Shown piece by piece: positions 19,000 to 28,072 of a DNA stretch of 64,000 nucleotides; position 1 is the first letter of the stretch; each line of letters opens with the position of its first letter. The stretch is from NCBI RefSeq assembly GCF_028598555.1, contig NZ_JAQRFN010000009.1:1-64000 (forward strand), in the 5' to 3' direction. This stretch comes from Xenorhabdus anantnagensis (GTDB lineage Bacteria; Pseudomonadota; Gammaproteobacteria; Enterobacterales; Enterobacteriaceae). The notes beneath the pieces were generated by a model, which saw only the letters and a list, made by a program, of their open reading frames with translations, did not search any database and had not been told where the DNA came from. The translations under genes and the position numbers were made by a program.

Positions 19000-21900
19000 C
19001 TAAAAAGAGTCTGGAATATTCGGATTCAAAGGAACACCGTGTGAAGGTTTCCACCAAGCTCCACCATGCCATTTAAAGAAGTGCTCATAGAACGTGACAG
19101 GAGCTATATTATTTGGATCGTTAGCTAACTGAGGATATTTCGATACACTATACTTGTGATGAGAGAATATTCCCTTAGGTTGTCCACCTGCTAAAATTGT
19201 ATCTCTAGCTGCTTCATTCCAACTTCTAGATCCGGGCAGACCTTGACTCAGTTTTGAGCGTTCGATAGCCCAAAAATCATCAATTCCTTTTTGCCTTCTA
19301 GCATCTAAGCGCTTATTCCACTCCAATCTTTTCCATTCCTGCTTCGTAATTGATCGGTCTCCGTTTTTAATCCTCTTAGTGAATCCTGATTTGGCTTTCT
19401 GTGACAATTGCTTATAGGGTGTTCCAAAAGCTTTTGGACATCCAGCTAGCCCCAGTGGATCGATCCAATCCGTCGGATTTTCAACGTAAGCATACGGATT
19501 CTCACCCCCAGCCAACCCAATCGGGTCGGGCGTCAGGTAGCAGCCTGCTATCGGTGAGTAATACCTAAACCGATTGTAGACCAGCCCATTCTCCTCATCC
19601 AGCCATTGCCCGGCAAATTTCAGTCCGGGATCAAATTGTGAATTTTCTCCCACAACTCCAAGACGTAAACCATACAAAGAATGCACGGATTGGCGCCAGA
19701 TCCGATGCCCTTGTGAATCAAACAGCGCCAGTGGTTCCCCTGTCGGGGCACATACCGCATAGTGTGTCTGGATCTCCCCAGAAATCAGCTCATCACGGTT
19801 TTCAGGATTCGGGGTAAAAAACTGAACCTGCTGCGCCAGCAATTGCCAGCCATCAAACACCAGATGGCGGATGCTGTGCAATCGGTGGTGACGATACTCA
19901 CGAATCTCAGCCGGAACATCACCATCCCACAAATACGTCGTGCGCAGTCCTGCCTGTTCGCACACTTTCTCCGTGCGCCGCCCAAAGGCATCGTAGCGAT
20001 ATTCCCACTGCTGGCCGCCCGGCGTCAGTACCGAAATCAACTGATTTTGGCTGTTCCAGCGAAATTTGGTCAAAGCAGGACGATGGCCTTCTTCCCATAA
20101 TTGCATTGCCGTCATCCGGCCTGCATCGTCATACTCAAGTAGATGTTGTCCCAAACGCCTCAGCCGATGCCCTTTCTGGTAGAGCCGTTCCCCGTCTATC
20201 TCATTAAGGCCGTCAAAGCGGCGGGATGGGTAACCGCAGGCATCATATTGATAATGTTCCCGTAACCGTTCACCGTCACTGACTGAAGTTACTTGTCCAT
20301 TACCATTAACTACATAACGTAGCCACTGCCGATCATCATTCGCTGCTATTAAATTAAGAACATCATCGTAACGATATTCACGATCTAGCCCCGCCAATGT
20401 GGGTTGCGGGATATCGGCCACTTCATGGGCTGCAAAAATTTGCGTGTTACGTCCGGCACGCTGGGAAGTGAGCTGCCCCATTAACGAATGCTCCTGACGC
20501 AGGATAAAACCCTTATCGGACTGGCGATGCCATTCGTACCCATCCTCATCCCGTTCGAGCGTCAGGGTATGACTACCATTAATAGTCAGTAAATTAAGCT
20601 CTCCAACCTTATTTACTTCTGTTTTTGCCTGCCAGAGTCGGCCATCTGGTGTATGGAGCTGCCTTTCTGTTGTCGTGTTATCAGGATATTCGTGGCGAAT
20701 TTCTCCGTGTGGCTGAATTTCCCGGATAATACGGTCTTGCTCATCGTATTCGAATGTCAGCGGGATTGTGTCAGGTGCTGTGACTTCCAGCAGGCGGCTG
20801 ATAATGTCATAGCAGTAGCTGGTGGTTCCTTCGGGCGTCTGTATGGCTGTCAGCCGCTGTGCGGCATCGTACTCATAGCGAGTGATATTGCCTAAGGCGT
20901 CGCGTTTTTCAATACAGTTACCGTTGAGATCATAAGCATAATGCCATTGGGCATCAGCATAATCGGTTTCGGTAATAACCCGCCCGTCTGCATCCAGCGT
21001 ATAGCAGTAGCTTTCCCCTTGTGGGTTGGTGACTTCCAACAATTGCAAATTGTCGAGATCATAGCGGTACTGCCAACGGTGACCCTCGCCATCTACGCGT
21101 GATACAGGTAAATCAAATGGCCCGTATTCAATCTGCCATGTTACCCCGTGGGCATCTGTCCATTCGGTCAGATTAGCGTGGCGGTCATAGCGGAAACGCT
21201 CAAAGCTATTATTAGGACGGTCACTTAAGGAGATTCGGTGATGGCGGTCGTAATCCCAGCGCCAAAGTGCTCCGCCGCCAGTGGTCATCCGTCGCAGGCG
21301 ATCCTGACTGTCATAACCCAGTTGTAGGCTGCGATTCTCTTCATCGAATAATTTAGTCAGACGTTGATTGCGGTCATATTCCCAACTGCGTGTATTCCCG
21401 TCACTATCTTCTACGGTGATCACCAGCCCAAATTCATTACGGGTCAGGGTAGTTTTGTGTCCATCTGGTGCAATAAAACATTCAGGATTGCCTTTATCAT
21501 CGTACTGTTGCCACCAAACACGCCCGAGTGGATCAGTCATGCTGATAAGACGATCGGCATCATCATAGTGATAATGCCAAGTTGCGCCGATGGCATTGGT
21601 AAAGGCGGTCACCAATCCGGTATCTGAGAGATAGTCGAGGGTAATAATTTCACCTTTCGGTAAAATCTGTCGGCGCAAATTTCCCCACGCATCGTATTCA
21701 TAACGTGTGATGCTGCCGCACGGTGTTTTTACCTGTGTAACTTGTTGCTGATCATTGTAATGCCAGGTGGTCGTATGGCCTTGTGGCGTGGTTGAATGGG
21801 TGATACCCGGTTCATAGGACAGATGGACGGGATAGAAGCCACCAGAACCCACGCTATAGGTACAACGTTCCTGTTTATCGTAGACGTAATCCACCGCAGT

Positions 21901-23424
21901 CTGATCATTGTCAGACCAGCGACTAATTAACCCTTGCTGATTGTATTCATAAAACAGGTGATATGTTTGTGTACTGTCTGCATCGGCCAGCCGGCCGTTA
22001 TTGTGATAGCCGTAACGAGCCATCACTTCATTAAGGCCATTATCAATACGACGAATTTCTTCCAGTAACCCATCTTCACGGTACAGCAGAACTAATTCGG
22101 GGCCATCGCTATGGATGACTTTTATTAGTTGCTGTTTCTCACTGTAATGGAAGCAAATGTTGTTATCGTTGTGGTCGCGGTGTTCAGTCAGCCGCAAACA
22201 CAGGGTATCGTTTTGCTCTGTGGCATTTTCTGTAGCAGTGGGAAAGGTAAAATATTTACTGATTGAACTGTCGCGATCACTCAGGATAAGCCCCTGTTGA
22301 TGTCGGCTCAGTTTGAAATTAGGGTGTTCGGGGTTAATGCTGTGGTCATAACTGTCTGGTAGGGCAAAGTGGAGTGAGGCGCCTTCTGTCGTCAGAATTT
22401 CTATCCGATCCCCGATGACAAGGGCACATTCAGAGAAGTTATCCAGCCAGTTTTCCCCCAACAACCCACGATGTCCGGGTGACCAACTGCGTATAAATTG
22501 CAGTGGCACTGTTTGCCCCAATTCGATATCGGTGCGTTGGTCAAACAGAAAACCCGTGGTGACATCTAGCGGATCGCCGGTAAAAAATTTTTTGGTACTT
22601 TGCGTATAACGCTTCAGCCCCTTATTTTGTTTGAAAGCAGCTTTAGCGCAACTTATTGTTTTACCCTTGGCGATATTTGCAGCTTTTTGAGCACCTTTTT
22701 GAGCGCCCTTGAGAACAGCTTGCCGACCTGCTTTAGTGAACAGTTTTACAAAGCCTTTTGCCGCGCCCCGTGATGGTGGAACGAGAAACTCCACTGCAAC
22801 GAGTAATGCACGCTGCCAGAATGAGAATTCTTCTTGTATATCAAGATACGTACCTTGACCTGAGCCAATAAATACTTTGCTTGCACCACCTTTGATAGTC
22901 GAGCCACATTCCAACTTATCGTTGATCCGCGCGGCAGGCTTTTTGTTGATAAACACACTTTCACTGCCCTGAGCGATGCGTGGTGCTGAATGTTTTTTAC
23001 AATCTGCTGTGTCCAGCTCTGCCCGTGCCGCTGGTTTACCTTCAATAAAGACATTAGGTGAACCGCTGGCGAGAACACCATCTGGCGGACTACAGCTATT
23101 TACTGCATCCGTGACTGCTGAACTGGCTCGACTTATCAAACCGCTAAATGCGAATGTACCTAGGGTGCCAAGCGCCATAATAGCTACCGTAGCCAGCCCA
23201 CCAGTTGCACCTATTAGCAATGCTGCTGCGCCAAAGATCGCAGCACCGATCAGCGCACCTACGACAGCACCTGCAAGTGCCCCTAAAAAACTGCTGTGCT
23301 GAATAGGATCTCCTTCACGTGCCGCAGCAGGCCCCAGTTCTCGCTCCATAGGCAGAAGGTGTTTGCCGGCATGGGTTGCACCTACCCGTGCGGTGCGAGT
23401 AACAATTTCATCCATCAGTCCCAT
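19000..23424 (-). CDS. PAAR-Rhs type VI effector with HNH-like C-terminal toxin
   Basis: 1474 aa. Order: short pre-PAAR N-terminus; hydrophobic Gly/Ala-rich segments (about 47-100); PAAR-like repeats with GSPNVFIEGKPAAR and SESVFINKKPAAR (about 118-190); a DUF6531-type entry (GDPLDVTTGFLFDQRTDI); many YD/RHS repeats; then the conserved cage-closing core DPIGLAGGENPYAYVENP ... DPLGLAGC. The last about 140 aa (19000-19440) are the variable toxin: FSHHKYSVSKYPQLAND, NNIAPVTFYEHF and WHGG suggest a His-Asn-His nuclease of the HNH/Endo VII group. Upstream are its Eag chaperone and vgrG; downstream an immunity gene. It would be loaded on the VgrG spike and injected by a T6SS whose structural genes are not in this window. 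Confidence 0.93.
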   Translation of the reverse strand: MGLMDEIVTRTARVGATHAGKHLLPMERELGPAAAREGDPIQHSSFLGALAGAVVGALIGAAIFGAAALLIGATGGLATVAIMALGTLGTFAFSGLISRASSAVTDAVNSCSPPDGVLASGSPNVFIEGKPAARAELDTADCKKHSAPRIAQGSESVFINKKPAARINDKLECGSTIKGGASKVFIGSGQGTYLDIQEEFSFWQRALLVAVEFLVPPSRGAAKGFVKLFTKAGRQAVLKGAQKGAQKAANIAKGKTISCAKAAFKQNKGLKRYTQSTKKFFTGDPLDVTTGFLFDQRTDIELGQTVPLQFIRSWSPGHRGLLGENWLDNFSECALVIGDRIEILTTEGASLHFALPDSYDHSINPEHPNFKLSRHQQGLILSDRDSSISKYFTFPTATENATEQNDTLCLRLTEHRDHNDNNICFHYSEKQQLIKVIHSDGPELVLLYREDGLLEEIRRIDNGLNEVMARYGYHNNGRLADADSTQTYHLFYEYNQQGLISRWSDNDQTAVDYVYDKQERCTYSVGSGGFYPVHLSYEPGITHSTTPQGHTTTWHYNDQQQVTQVKTPCGSITRYEYDAWGNLRRQILPKGEIITLDYLSDTGLVTAFTNAIGATWHYHYDDADRLISMTDPLGRVWWQQYDDKGNPECFIAPDGHKTTLTRNEFGLVITVEDSDGNTRSWEYDRNQRLTKLFDEENRSLQLGYDSQDRLRRMTTGGGALWRWDYDRHHRISLSDRPNNSFERFRYDRHANLTEWTDAHGVTWQIEYGPFDLPVSRVDGEGHRWQYRYDLDNLQLLEVTNPQGESYCYTLDADGRVITETDYADAQWHYAYDLNGNCIEKRDALGNITRYEYDAAQRLTAIQTPEGTTSYCYDIISRLLEVTAPDTIPLTFEYDEQDRIIREIQPHGEIRHEYPDNTTTERQLHTPDGRLWQAKTEVNKVGELNLLTINGSHTLTLERDEDGYEWHRQSDKGFILRQEHSLMGQLTSQRAGRNTQIFAAHEVADIPQPTLAGLDREYRYDDVLNLIAANDDRQWLRYVVNGNGQVTSVSDGERLREHYQYDACGYPSRRFDGLNEIDGERLYQKGHRLRRLGQHLLEYDDAGRMTAMQLWEEGHRPALTKFRWNSQNQLISVLTPGGQQWEYRYDAFGRRTEKVCEQAGLRTTYLWDGDVPAEIREYRHHRLHSIRHLVFDGWQLLAQQVQFFTPNPENRDELISGEIQTHYAVCAPTGEPLALFDSQGHRIWRQSVHSLYGLRLGVVGENSQFDPGLKFAGQWLDEENGLVYNRFRYYSPIAGCYLTPDPIGLAGGENPYAYVENPTDWIDPLGLAGCPKAFGTPYKQLSQKAKSGFTKRIKNGDRSITKQEWKRLEWNKRLDARRQKGIDDFWAIERSKLSQGLPGSRSWNEAARDTILAGGQPKGIFSHHKYSVSKYPQLANDPNNIAPVTFYEHFFKWHGGAWWKPSHGVPLNPNIPDSF

Positions 23425-23436
23425 ACTGACCTCCAG

Positions 23437-23856
23437 TCAGGTCGCTTGGAAACTACTGACAACTGTCAGCAGAGCGTTACGCTGCCCTTCCTCAAACGGC
23501 TGTGGAGAAGTCAGGTTAAAAGCCAGCAGCAAATCCCCCCGTATTTGTAACACTACAGTCTGGTGCATCTCGCCCTCAGGGCTTTGCCATTGATAATCCA
23601 GCCGCCAGGCTGGTGCACCGCTGAGTTCTATCTCCAGCCTCTGATGTTCTTTATAACCGGGTAGATGGGTTTCAAACTGTGCCAATGTTTGGGCGTAATA
23701 AGCGGTGTGGTCGGAACCCACTGGCACAGGTGTGCGGTTAATCACCAAATTGATGCCACTGTCGTCTGGCAGGACAAACACGTGCATTGATTCATCACGC
23801 CAGTTAACTGGAATAGCAAGGGTTCCTTCGTTCATCTGGTAGACTGGTTTATTCAT
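23437..23856 (-). CDS. Eag-type (DUF1795/DcrB-like) Rhs chaperone
   Basis: 139 aa. MNEGTLAIPVNWRDESMHVFVLP and GINLVINRTPVP match the DUF1795 chaperones that bind the N-terminal transmembrane segments of PAAR-Rhs effectors and deliver them to VgrG. It lies 12 bp before rhs and about 80 bp after vgrG on the same strand, the typical vgrG-eag-rhs-immunity order. The hydrophobic pre-PAAR segments of the neighbouring Rhs are its expected client. Confidence 0.9.
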   Translation of the reverse strand: MNKPVYQMNEGTLAIPVNWRDESMHVFVLPDDSGINLVINRTPVPVGSDHTAYYAQTLAQFETHLPGYKEHQRLEIELSGAPAWRLDYQWQSPEGEMHQTVVLQIRGDLLLAFNLTSPQPFEEGQRNALLTVVSSFQAT

Positions 23857-23938
23857 GGGAGTCTTCCTTTATCACTCTGTTTTATCGTGTTCTGTGAGTG
23901 TTTATTGGCTGATATGGTCTGTTTTGAATCGTCATGGC

Positions 23939-25813
23939 TTAGTTCAACTGAACCTGATCCTTACCGTTGATGATGATATTTTTGCCAGTGAGATGGATGT
24001 TGCCTTCCTTGTCCAATGTGATGCTGGCTCCGGCTGTGCTAATCTCAATGCCACCGTTGACGGATTTGATAGAAATGTTGTCTTTGGCGCTTAACTGGCT
24101 ATTTTTTTCCACCGTAACTTGTCGGTTGCCGTGGATAGTGCTGATTTCCTCGCCGGTAACTTCTTTGATGCGATCTTTGCGCACCGATATCACCTGATTG
24201 TTACCGATACTTTCAGTGTGGTCATGCTTCACTTGTGTGGTACGGTCGTTAAGAACTGTAGTGTTCATATCGTTGAGGACGGTGGTATTCATATCTTTCT
24301 GGGCATGAAGGGACAGTTGCTCACTTCCCTTTGCATCTTCAAACAACAGCTCGTTATAGCCTTCACCTTTATGTGTTTTGGAACGGAAAGACATCTGGGT
24401 CTTGCTGCCCGGCAATCCACCCGGTGGAATGTTGCTGGCGTGGTAGGTTCTGCCAATAACAATAGGTTGGTCGGGATCGCCGTGCAGGAAATCGACGATA
24501 ACTTCTTGGCCAATACGGGGAATGGCGAGCATGCCCCAGCCTTGTCCCGCCCATGGCTGAGTCACTCGAATCCAACAGGAGCTTCGGTCATCGCTATGAC
24601 CATAGCGATCCCATGGAAACTGGAGGCGGACGCGACCATATTGGTCACAGAAAATCTCTTCACCTACGGGACCGACAACTTTGGCGATTTGTGGGCCATC
24701 AACAATTGGTTTTGGTAGCGGTGAAGGGCGCCAAGTCTGGGTCTGACGGATAAAATTAAATTGGCTATGCAGTGTAGTGCCATCTCCTCCTGTTTCTTGT
24801 GCTAAAGCTTGTGGTTGATCGCCTGTATGGATGGCTGTGATCACCTGCCACGGTTGGTTCAATGTTTCGCGTGGATGGTTGCTCAACGTGAATAAACGTC
24901 CCGGTTGTACAGCAATGGCACGACCACTGCCTTGTCCTGTCATGGCATCATTGCGCAGTGCTTCGAGGCGGTAGCGGGTAAAGTCTGTGCCGTGTTGCTC
25001 GTCTTTGAAACGCCCAGGATAGTCGTAGTGTTCGTAATAGAGTTGTTGCAGATTGTCTTCTTTCATCTGCTGGCTGAATTCTGCTGCCCAGGCTGGATTT
25101 TTGAAGGTGTAATCCTTGAGCTGAACTTGTGCAGGTTTAACTTGTGCGCTGCTAGTTAAACTACTGACACCGATTTCCCCTGTAGATCCGTTTTCGCTGG
25201 GTTGGTAGGGGAGTTCGATCCCCAGTGGTACTGAACCTGCATCATCGGCAAATACCAGAGTGTTGCGTCCATTGCTGCACTCAAAGAAGTAGAAAATGCC
25301 TTCTTCGGCAGTCAAACGCTGGAGAAAAATAAAGTCGCTTTCCTGATATTGAACGCAGAATTCCCGTTCTGGATGTGGACGGCGTAGGCTGAACACCACG
25401 TCCCGAATGCCATGTTCTTTCAAAATGGTGGTGACGATAGCTTCAATATCCAGTTGTTGAAAAATGCGCGAGTTCTGGCGTAATGTCGTACGCCACAGAT
25501 CAGGACGAATGCTCATCTGGTAGGTGGTTTGGTGCAAGCCAATATTGCCTTGCTCAAAACGGGATACCATACCGCTGATGCTGCGTTGTTCGACTCCTTC
25601 CTGCAAAATGGTCAGTGTTGCTGAGCGGTCGAGTATCTCTGAAAAATCAATGGCAGGGTTGGCGCTCGCCAGTCCAACATCAAGCTGGAAGGGGAGCGAT
25701 AGGCTCTCTGTCAGTGTGAAATCAGTAACTACAAAGGTTTTCGGCGATAGGCCACCTGCACTTAGCGTGAACAGGAGGCCGCTAGAAGACAGGTTGCCCT
25801 TTTTCAATGACAT
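23939..25813 (-). CDS. vgrG: VgrG type VI secretion spike protein
   Basis: 624 aa from the ATG at 25813 (MSLKKGNLSS), which has GGGAG upstream; the frame remains open to 25879 because a 39-bp segment with this start is duplicated. gp27-like N-terminal domain (TLTESLSLPFQLDV, FCVQYQESDFIFLQRLTAEE), gp5-like OB fold (DQYGRVRLQFPWDR, CWIRVTQPWAGQGWG, VDFLHGDPDQP) and a C-terminal beta-needle ending STAGASITLDKEGNIHLTGK. A small imperfect 24-bp repeat gives the doubled DMNTTVLN in the needle. No extra enzymatic C-terminus, so it acts as a carrier for the adjacent Rhs. Confidence 0.95.
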   Translation of the reverse strand: MSLKKGNLSSSGLLFTLSAGGLSPKTFVVTDFTLTESLSLPFQLDVGLASANPAIDFSEILDRSATLTILQEGVEQRSISGMVSRFEQGNIGLHQTTYQMSIRPDLWRTTLRQNSRIFQQLDIEAIVTTILKEHGIRDVVFSLRRPHPEREFCVQYQESDFIFLQRLTAEEGIFYFFECSNGRNTLVFADDAGSVPLGIELPYQPSENGSTGEIGVSSLTSSAQVKPAQVQLKDYTFKNPAWAAEFSQQMKEDNLQQLYYEHYDYPGRFKDEQHGTDFTRYRLEALRNDAMTGQGSGRAIAVQPGRLFTLSNHPRETLNQPWQVITAIHTGDQPQALAQETGGDGTTLHSQFNFIRQTQTWRPSPLPKPIVDGPQIAKVVGPVGEEIFCDQYGRVRLQFPWDRYGHSDDRSSCWIRVTQPWAGQGWGMLAIPRIGQEVIVDFLHGDPDQPIVIGRTYHASNIPPGGLPGSKTQMSFRSKTHKGEGYNELLFEDAKGSEQLSLHAQKDMNTTVLNDMNTTVLNDRTTQVKHDHTESIGNNQVISVRKDRIKEVTGEEISTIHGNRQVTVEKNSQLSAKDNISIKSVNGGIEISTAGASITLDKEGNIHLTGKNIIINGKDQVQLN

Positions 25814-25880
25814 ATGTTCTCCCATATTTAGCGCTATCATGTTCAATGACATATGTTCTCCCATATTTAGCGCTATCATG
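25803..25880. repeat. Perfect 39-bp tandem duplication over the vgrG start
   Basis: 25803-25841 and 25842-25880 are identical 39-bp units. Each contains, on the minus strand, a GGGAG ribosome site and ATGTCATTG, so vgrG has two in-frame translation starts in series (at 25813 and 25852), 13 codons apart. The identity of the copies indicates a recent or unstable duplication. Confidence 0.95.
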
Positions 25881-26355
25881 AGCGCGTTATTCTGCTACCA
25901 GTTGTGCTTTTTTAGAGTGGTAGCGGAAAGTGTTTAATGCGGGGGGACATTAAGGACGATAAGAATGTTGACGGTCTGTTCTTGATAATCATCTGGCAGA
26001 GGGATACGGCATTCTTGCCTGAACCGACAACGAAAGCGACTATCCATATGTCCTTACCTCAAAAACTTCAACGTTTTGTCGTTCAGATAACACAAAGAAG
26101 GATATATCACTCCTTTAAACTATATGATAGATGATCTGTCTAATGTGATTTAAATCACCTAATAATTTATGTAAATCAATAAATTATAAACGAATGATGG
26201 GGATGGAAATGGGTGGGTTTGGCAGTTGTCAGTATCAATGAAAAGGGAATGTGTTTTGCTGGCACATTCCTTTAATTTAAATCAATATGTTGGGTATTAG
26301 TGTTTGATGGATATTAGTGTTTGTAAATATGGCTGTTTGGAATGATTAAAAAACA
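25881..26355. promoter_or_regulatory. vgrG upstream gap
   Basis: 475 bp between the vgrG start region and yigI, AT-rich on the right. It must hold the vgrG promoter (minus strand). It includes a CRP-like palindrome (separate entry) and, at 26294-26325, two 16-bp tandem units containing TATTAGTGTTTG just past yigI. No gene is visible. Confidence 0.55.
26141..26162. promoter_or_regulatory. CRP-like site upstream of vgrG
   Basis: TGTGA (26144-26148)-TTTAAA-TCACC (26155-26159): one mismatch to TGTGA-N6-TCACA, symmetric and embedded in AT-rich DNA. It is about 330 bp from the vgrG start. Function inferred from sequence match only. Confidence 0.45.
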
Positions 26356-26841
26356 TTAACCAACCAAATAAGTGCCCACTGCACTGGCAATATGCACTTG
26401 TTTCTCATTATGTAATTCAATTCTGGCGACAGAGACTTTATTACCAGCGCGGATAATGTTGCAACTGGCGGTAAATACTTCACCACGTCCGGGTCTCAGG
26501 TAATCCACGCGCAAATCAATAGTGCCCAATGTCGTGAGACGTTTTTGGATCTCTGCGATTGTGAGAGTTTCGATTGCTGTCAGTGCATTGCCTGCACAAA
26601 CCAGCCCTCCTGCAACATCTAAGATGGAAGCGATCGCACCACCGTGCAGAATTTTATGCACCATATTACCAACCAATTTTTCCTGATAGCGAAATTGCAA
26701 TTCTACGTAGTCTTGTTCGAAGCGGAGCAGTTCGAGACCTAACAGTTGGTTGAATGGCATATGATAAACAAACACTTCACCAATAAATTTACGGGCTTCT
26801 TCTGGAGTTAAGGTTGTGTCTGTTTGCTGTATATTTTCCAT
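26356..26841 (-). CDS. yigI: Hotdog-fold acyl-CoA thioesterase YigI
   Basis: 161 aa. PaaI/YigI-type hotdog domain: [17 protein letters not shown], then the loop and helix motif [17 protein letters not shown], and [13 protein letters not shown] near the C-terminal strand. The E. coli homologue hydrolyses medium- and long-chain acyl-CoAs. Cytosolic. It is divergent from pldA and marks the right border of the T6SS islet. Confidence 0.92.
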   Translation of the reverse strand: MENIQQTDTTLTPEEARKFIGEVFVYHMPFNQLLGLELLRFEQDYVELQFRYQEKLVGNMVHKILHGGAIASILDVAGGLVCAGNALTAIETLTIAEIQKRLTTLGTIDLRVDYLRPGRGEVFTASCNIIRAGNKVSVARIELHNEKQVHIASAVGTYLVG

Positions 26842-27062
26842 GGTGGATTTCCTGATAATGAAAGTAAAACCGACTGATATTAAATGGATCTTTATGGTTA
26901 ATAACTTGTTAAGTTTATGCTTTCATTATCGAATTTGCCAGTCTGTGAAGCGCTTCGAAAAACAATTCATGGAAAAAAAACAGACTACAAAAAATAACCA
27001 TATAGTGTGTAGAATAAGCAGTAATTTTTTAGTTTGAAATTACCACAATAGGAAAACCAGAA

Positions 27063-27923
27063 ATGCGCTTGTTATGGAATATACTGGTTATTATCGGTTT
27101 ATTATCGCCATTGGCTCATGCAGCAGACAATCAGGTTGGTGAAGTGAGAGGGAGCGTGCTCTCGATGATGTTGGGTGAGCAAGAGTCTACGTTAATGCTC
27201 TATCCCTATGATACGAATTACATTATTTATACTTACGGGAGCCATATTAATAAACCGGCTATTCATAGCTATAATTGGGCAGATCACGCCCGCAAAGATG
27301 AAGTCAGTTTTCAGATAAGTTTTGGCTTTCCATTGTGGCGGGGAATTGCTGGAGAGAATTCGTTGCTTGGCGCTTCTTATACACAGCGTTCATGGTGGCA
27401 GCTCAGTAATAAACCGGAATCGTCTCCGTTTCGTGAAACGAATTATGAACCACAACTTTTTCTGGCATGGCTAACTGACTATGAATTTGCTGGCTGGCAC
27501 TTGCGGGAAATTGAGGCCGGGTTTAATCATCAATCAAACGGGCGGCCAGAAGCGACTTCCCGTAGCTGGAATCGGCTTTACTCGCGCTTCATGGCACAGA
27601 ATGGCAATTGGCAGGTGGATTTGAAATCGTGGTATCGGCTACCCGAAAGCTCCCGTCGTGACGATAACTTGGACATGAACCGCTATATGGGATATTACCG
27701 ACTGAAAGTGGGTTATACCTGGGGAGAGAGAGTGTTTACCGCTCAAGGGCGCTATAACTGGAACTGCGGTTATGGTAGTGGAGAGCTGGGTTGGAGTTAT
27801 CCAATATCGAAACATGTTCGTGTTTATACCCAGTTTTTCAGCGGTTATGGCGAATCAATGATTGACTACAATTTCAAGCAGACCCGCTTTGGTATCGGTG
27901 TCATGCTAAATGATATGTTGTAA
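27063..27923 (+). CDS. pldA: Outer-membrane phospholipase A
   Basis: 286 aa with a signal peptide cleaved after about residue 20 (LSPLAHA-ADN). A 12-stranded outer-membrane barrel that hydrolyses phospholipids in the outer leaflet and helps keep lipid asymmetry. The catalytic triad is visible as H156 and S158 in NHQSNGR and N170 in RSWNR. The C-terminus is a barrel strand (FGIGVMLNDML; ends in Leu rather than Phe). The stop codon lies inside an 18-bp tandem repeat. Confidence 0.96.
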   Translation: MRLLWNILVIIGLLSPLAHAADNQVGEVRGSVLSMMLGEQESTLMLYPYDTNYIIYTYGSHINKPAIHSYNWADHARKDEVSFQISFGFPLWRGIAGENSLLGASYTQRSWWQLSNKPESSPFRETNYEPQLFLAWLTDYEFAGWHLREIEAGFNHQSNGRPEATSRSWNRLYSRFMAQNGNWQVDLKSWYRLPESSRRDDNLDMNRYMGYYRLKVGYTWGERVFTAQGRYNWNCGYGSGELGWSYPISKHVRVYTQFFSGYGESMIDYNFKQTRFGIGVMLNDML

Positions 27924-27971
27924 CTGCTTTTTATACTGTAACGACTCTTTATACTGTAATGACTCTTACAG
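27919..27971. repeat. 18-bp tandem repeats at the pldA 3' end
   Basis: Units at 27919-27936, 27937-27954 and a partial one at 27955-27971 share TGTAAYKACTCTTTATAC with few differences. The first unit contains the pldA stop codon. Confidence 0.75.
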
Positions 27972-28019
27972 TGAAATTGCATTATATACAGGCGATTGGA
28001 TCGCGGCTGTATTTTTTAT

Positions 28020-28040
28020 AGCCTGATTTTTAGGCTTTTT
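28020..28040 (+). terminator. Short terminator before recQ
   Basis: AGCCT (28020-28024) / AGGCT (28032-28036) followed by TTTT; a weak rho-independent terminator for pldA, 33 bp upstream of the recQ start. Confidence 0.5.
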
Positions 28041-28072
28041 CAGGGATTAGCTTCTAACGATCGAGGAAAGGC

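Noticed and set aside
19000..23424. Many antisense ORFs over rhs
   Set aside because: Typical shadows of a long GC-richer gene; no start signals or motifs.
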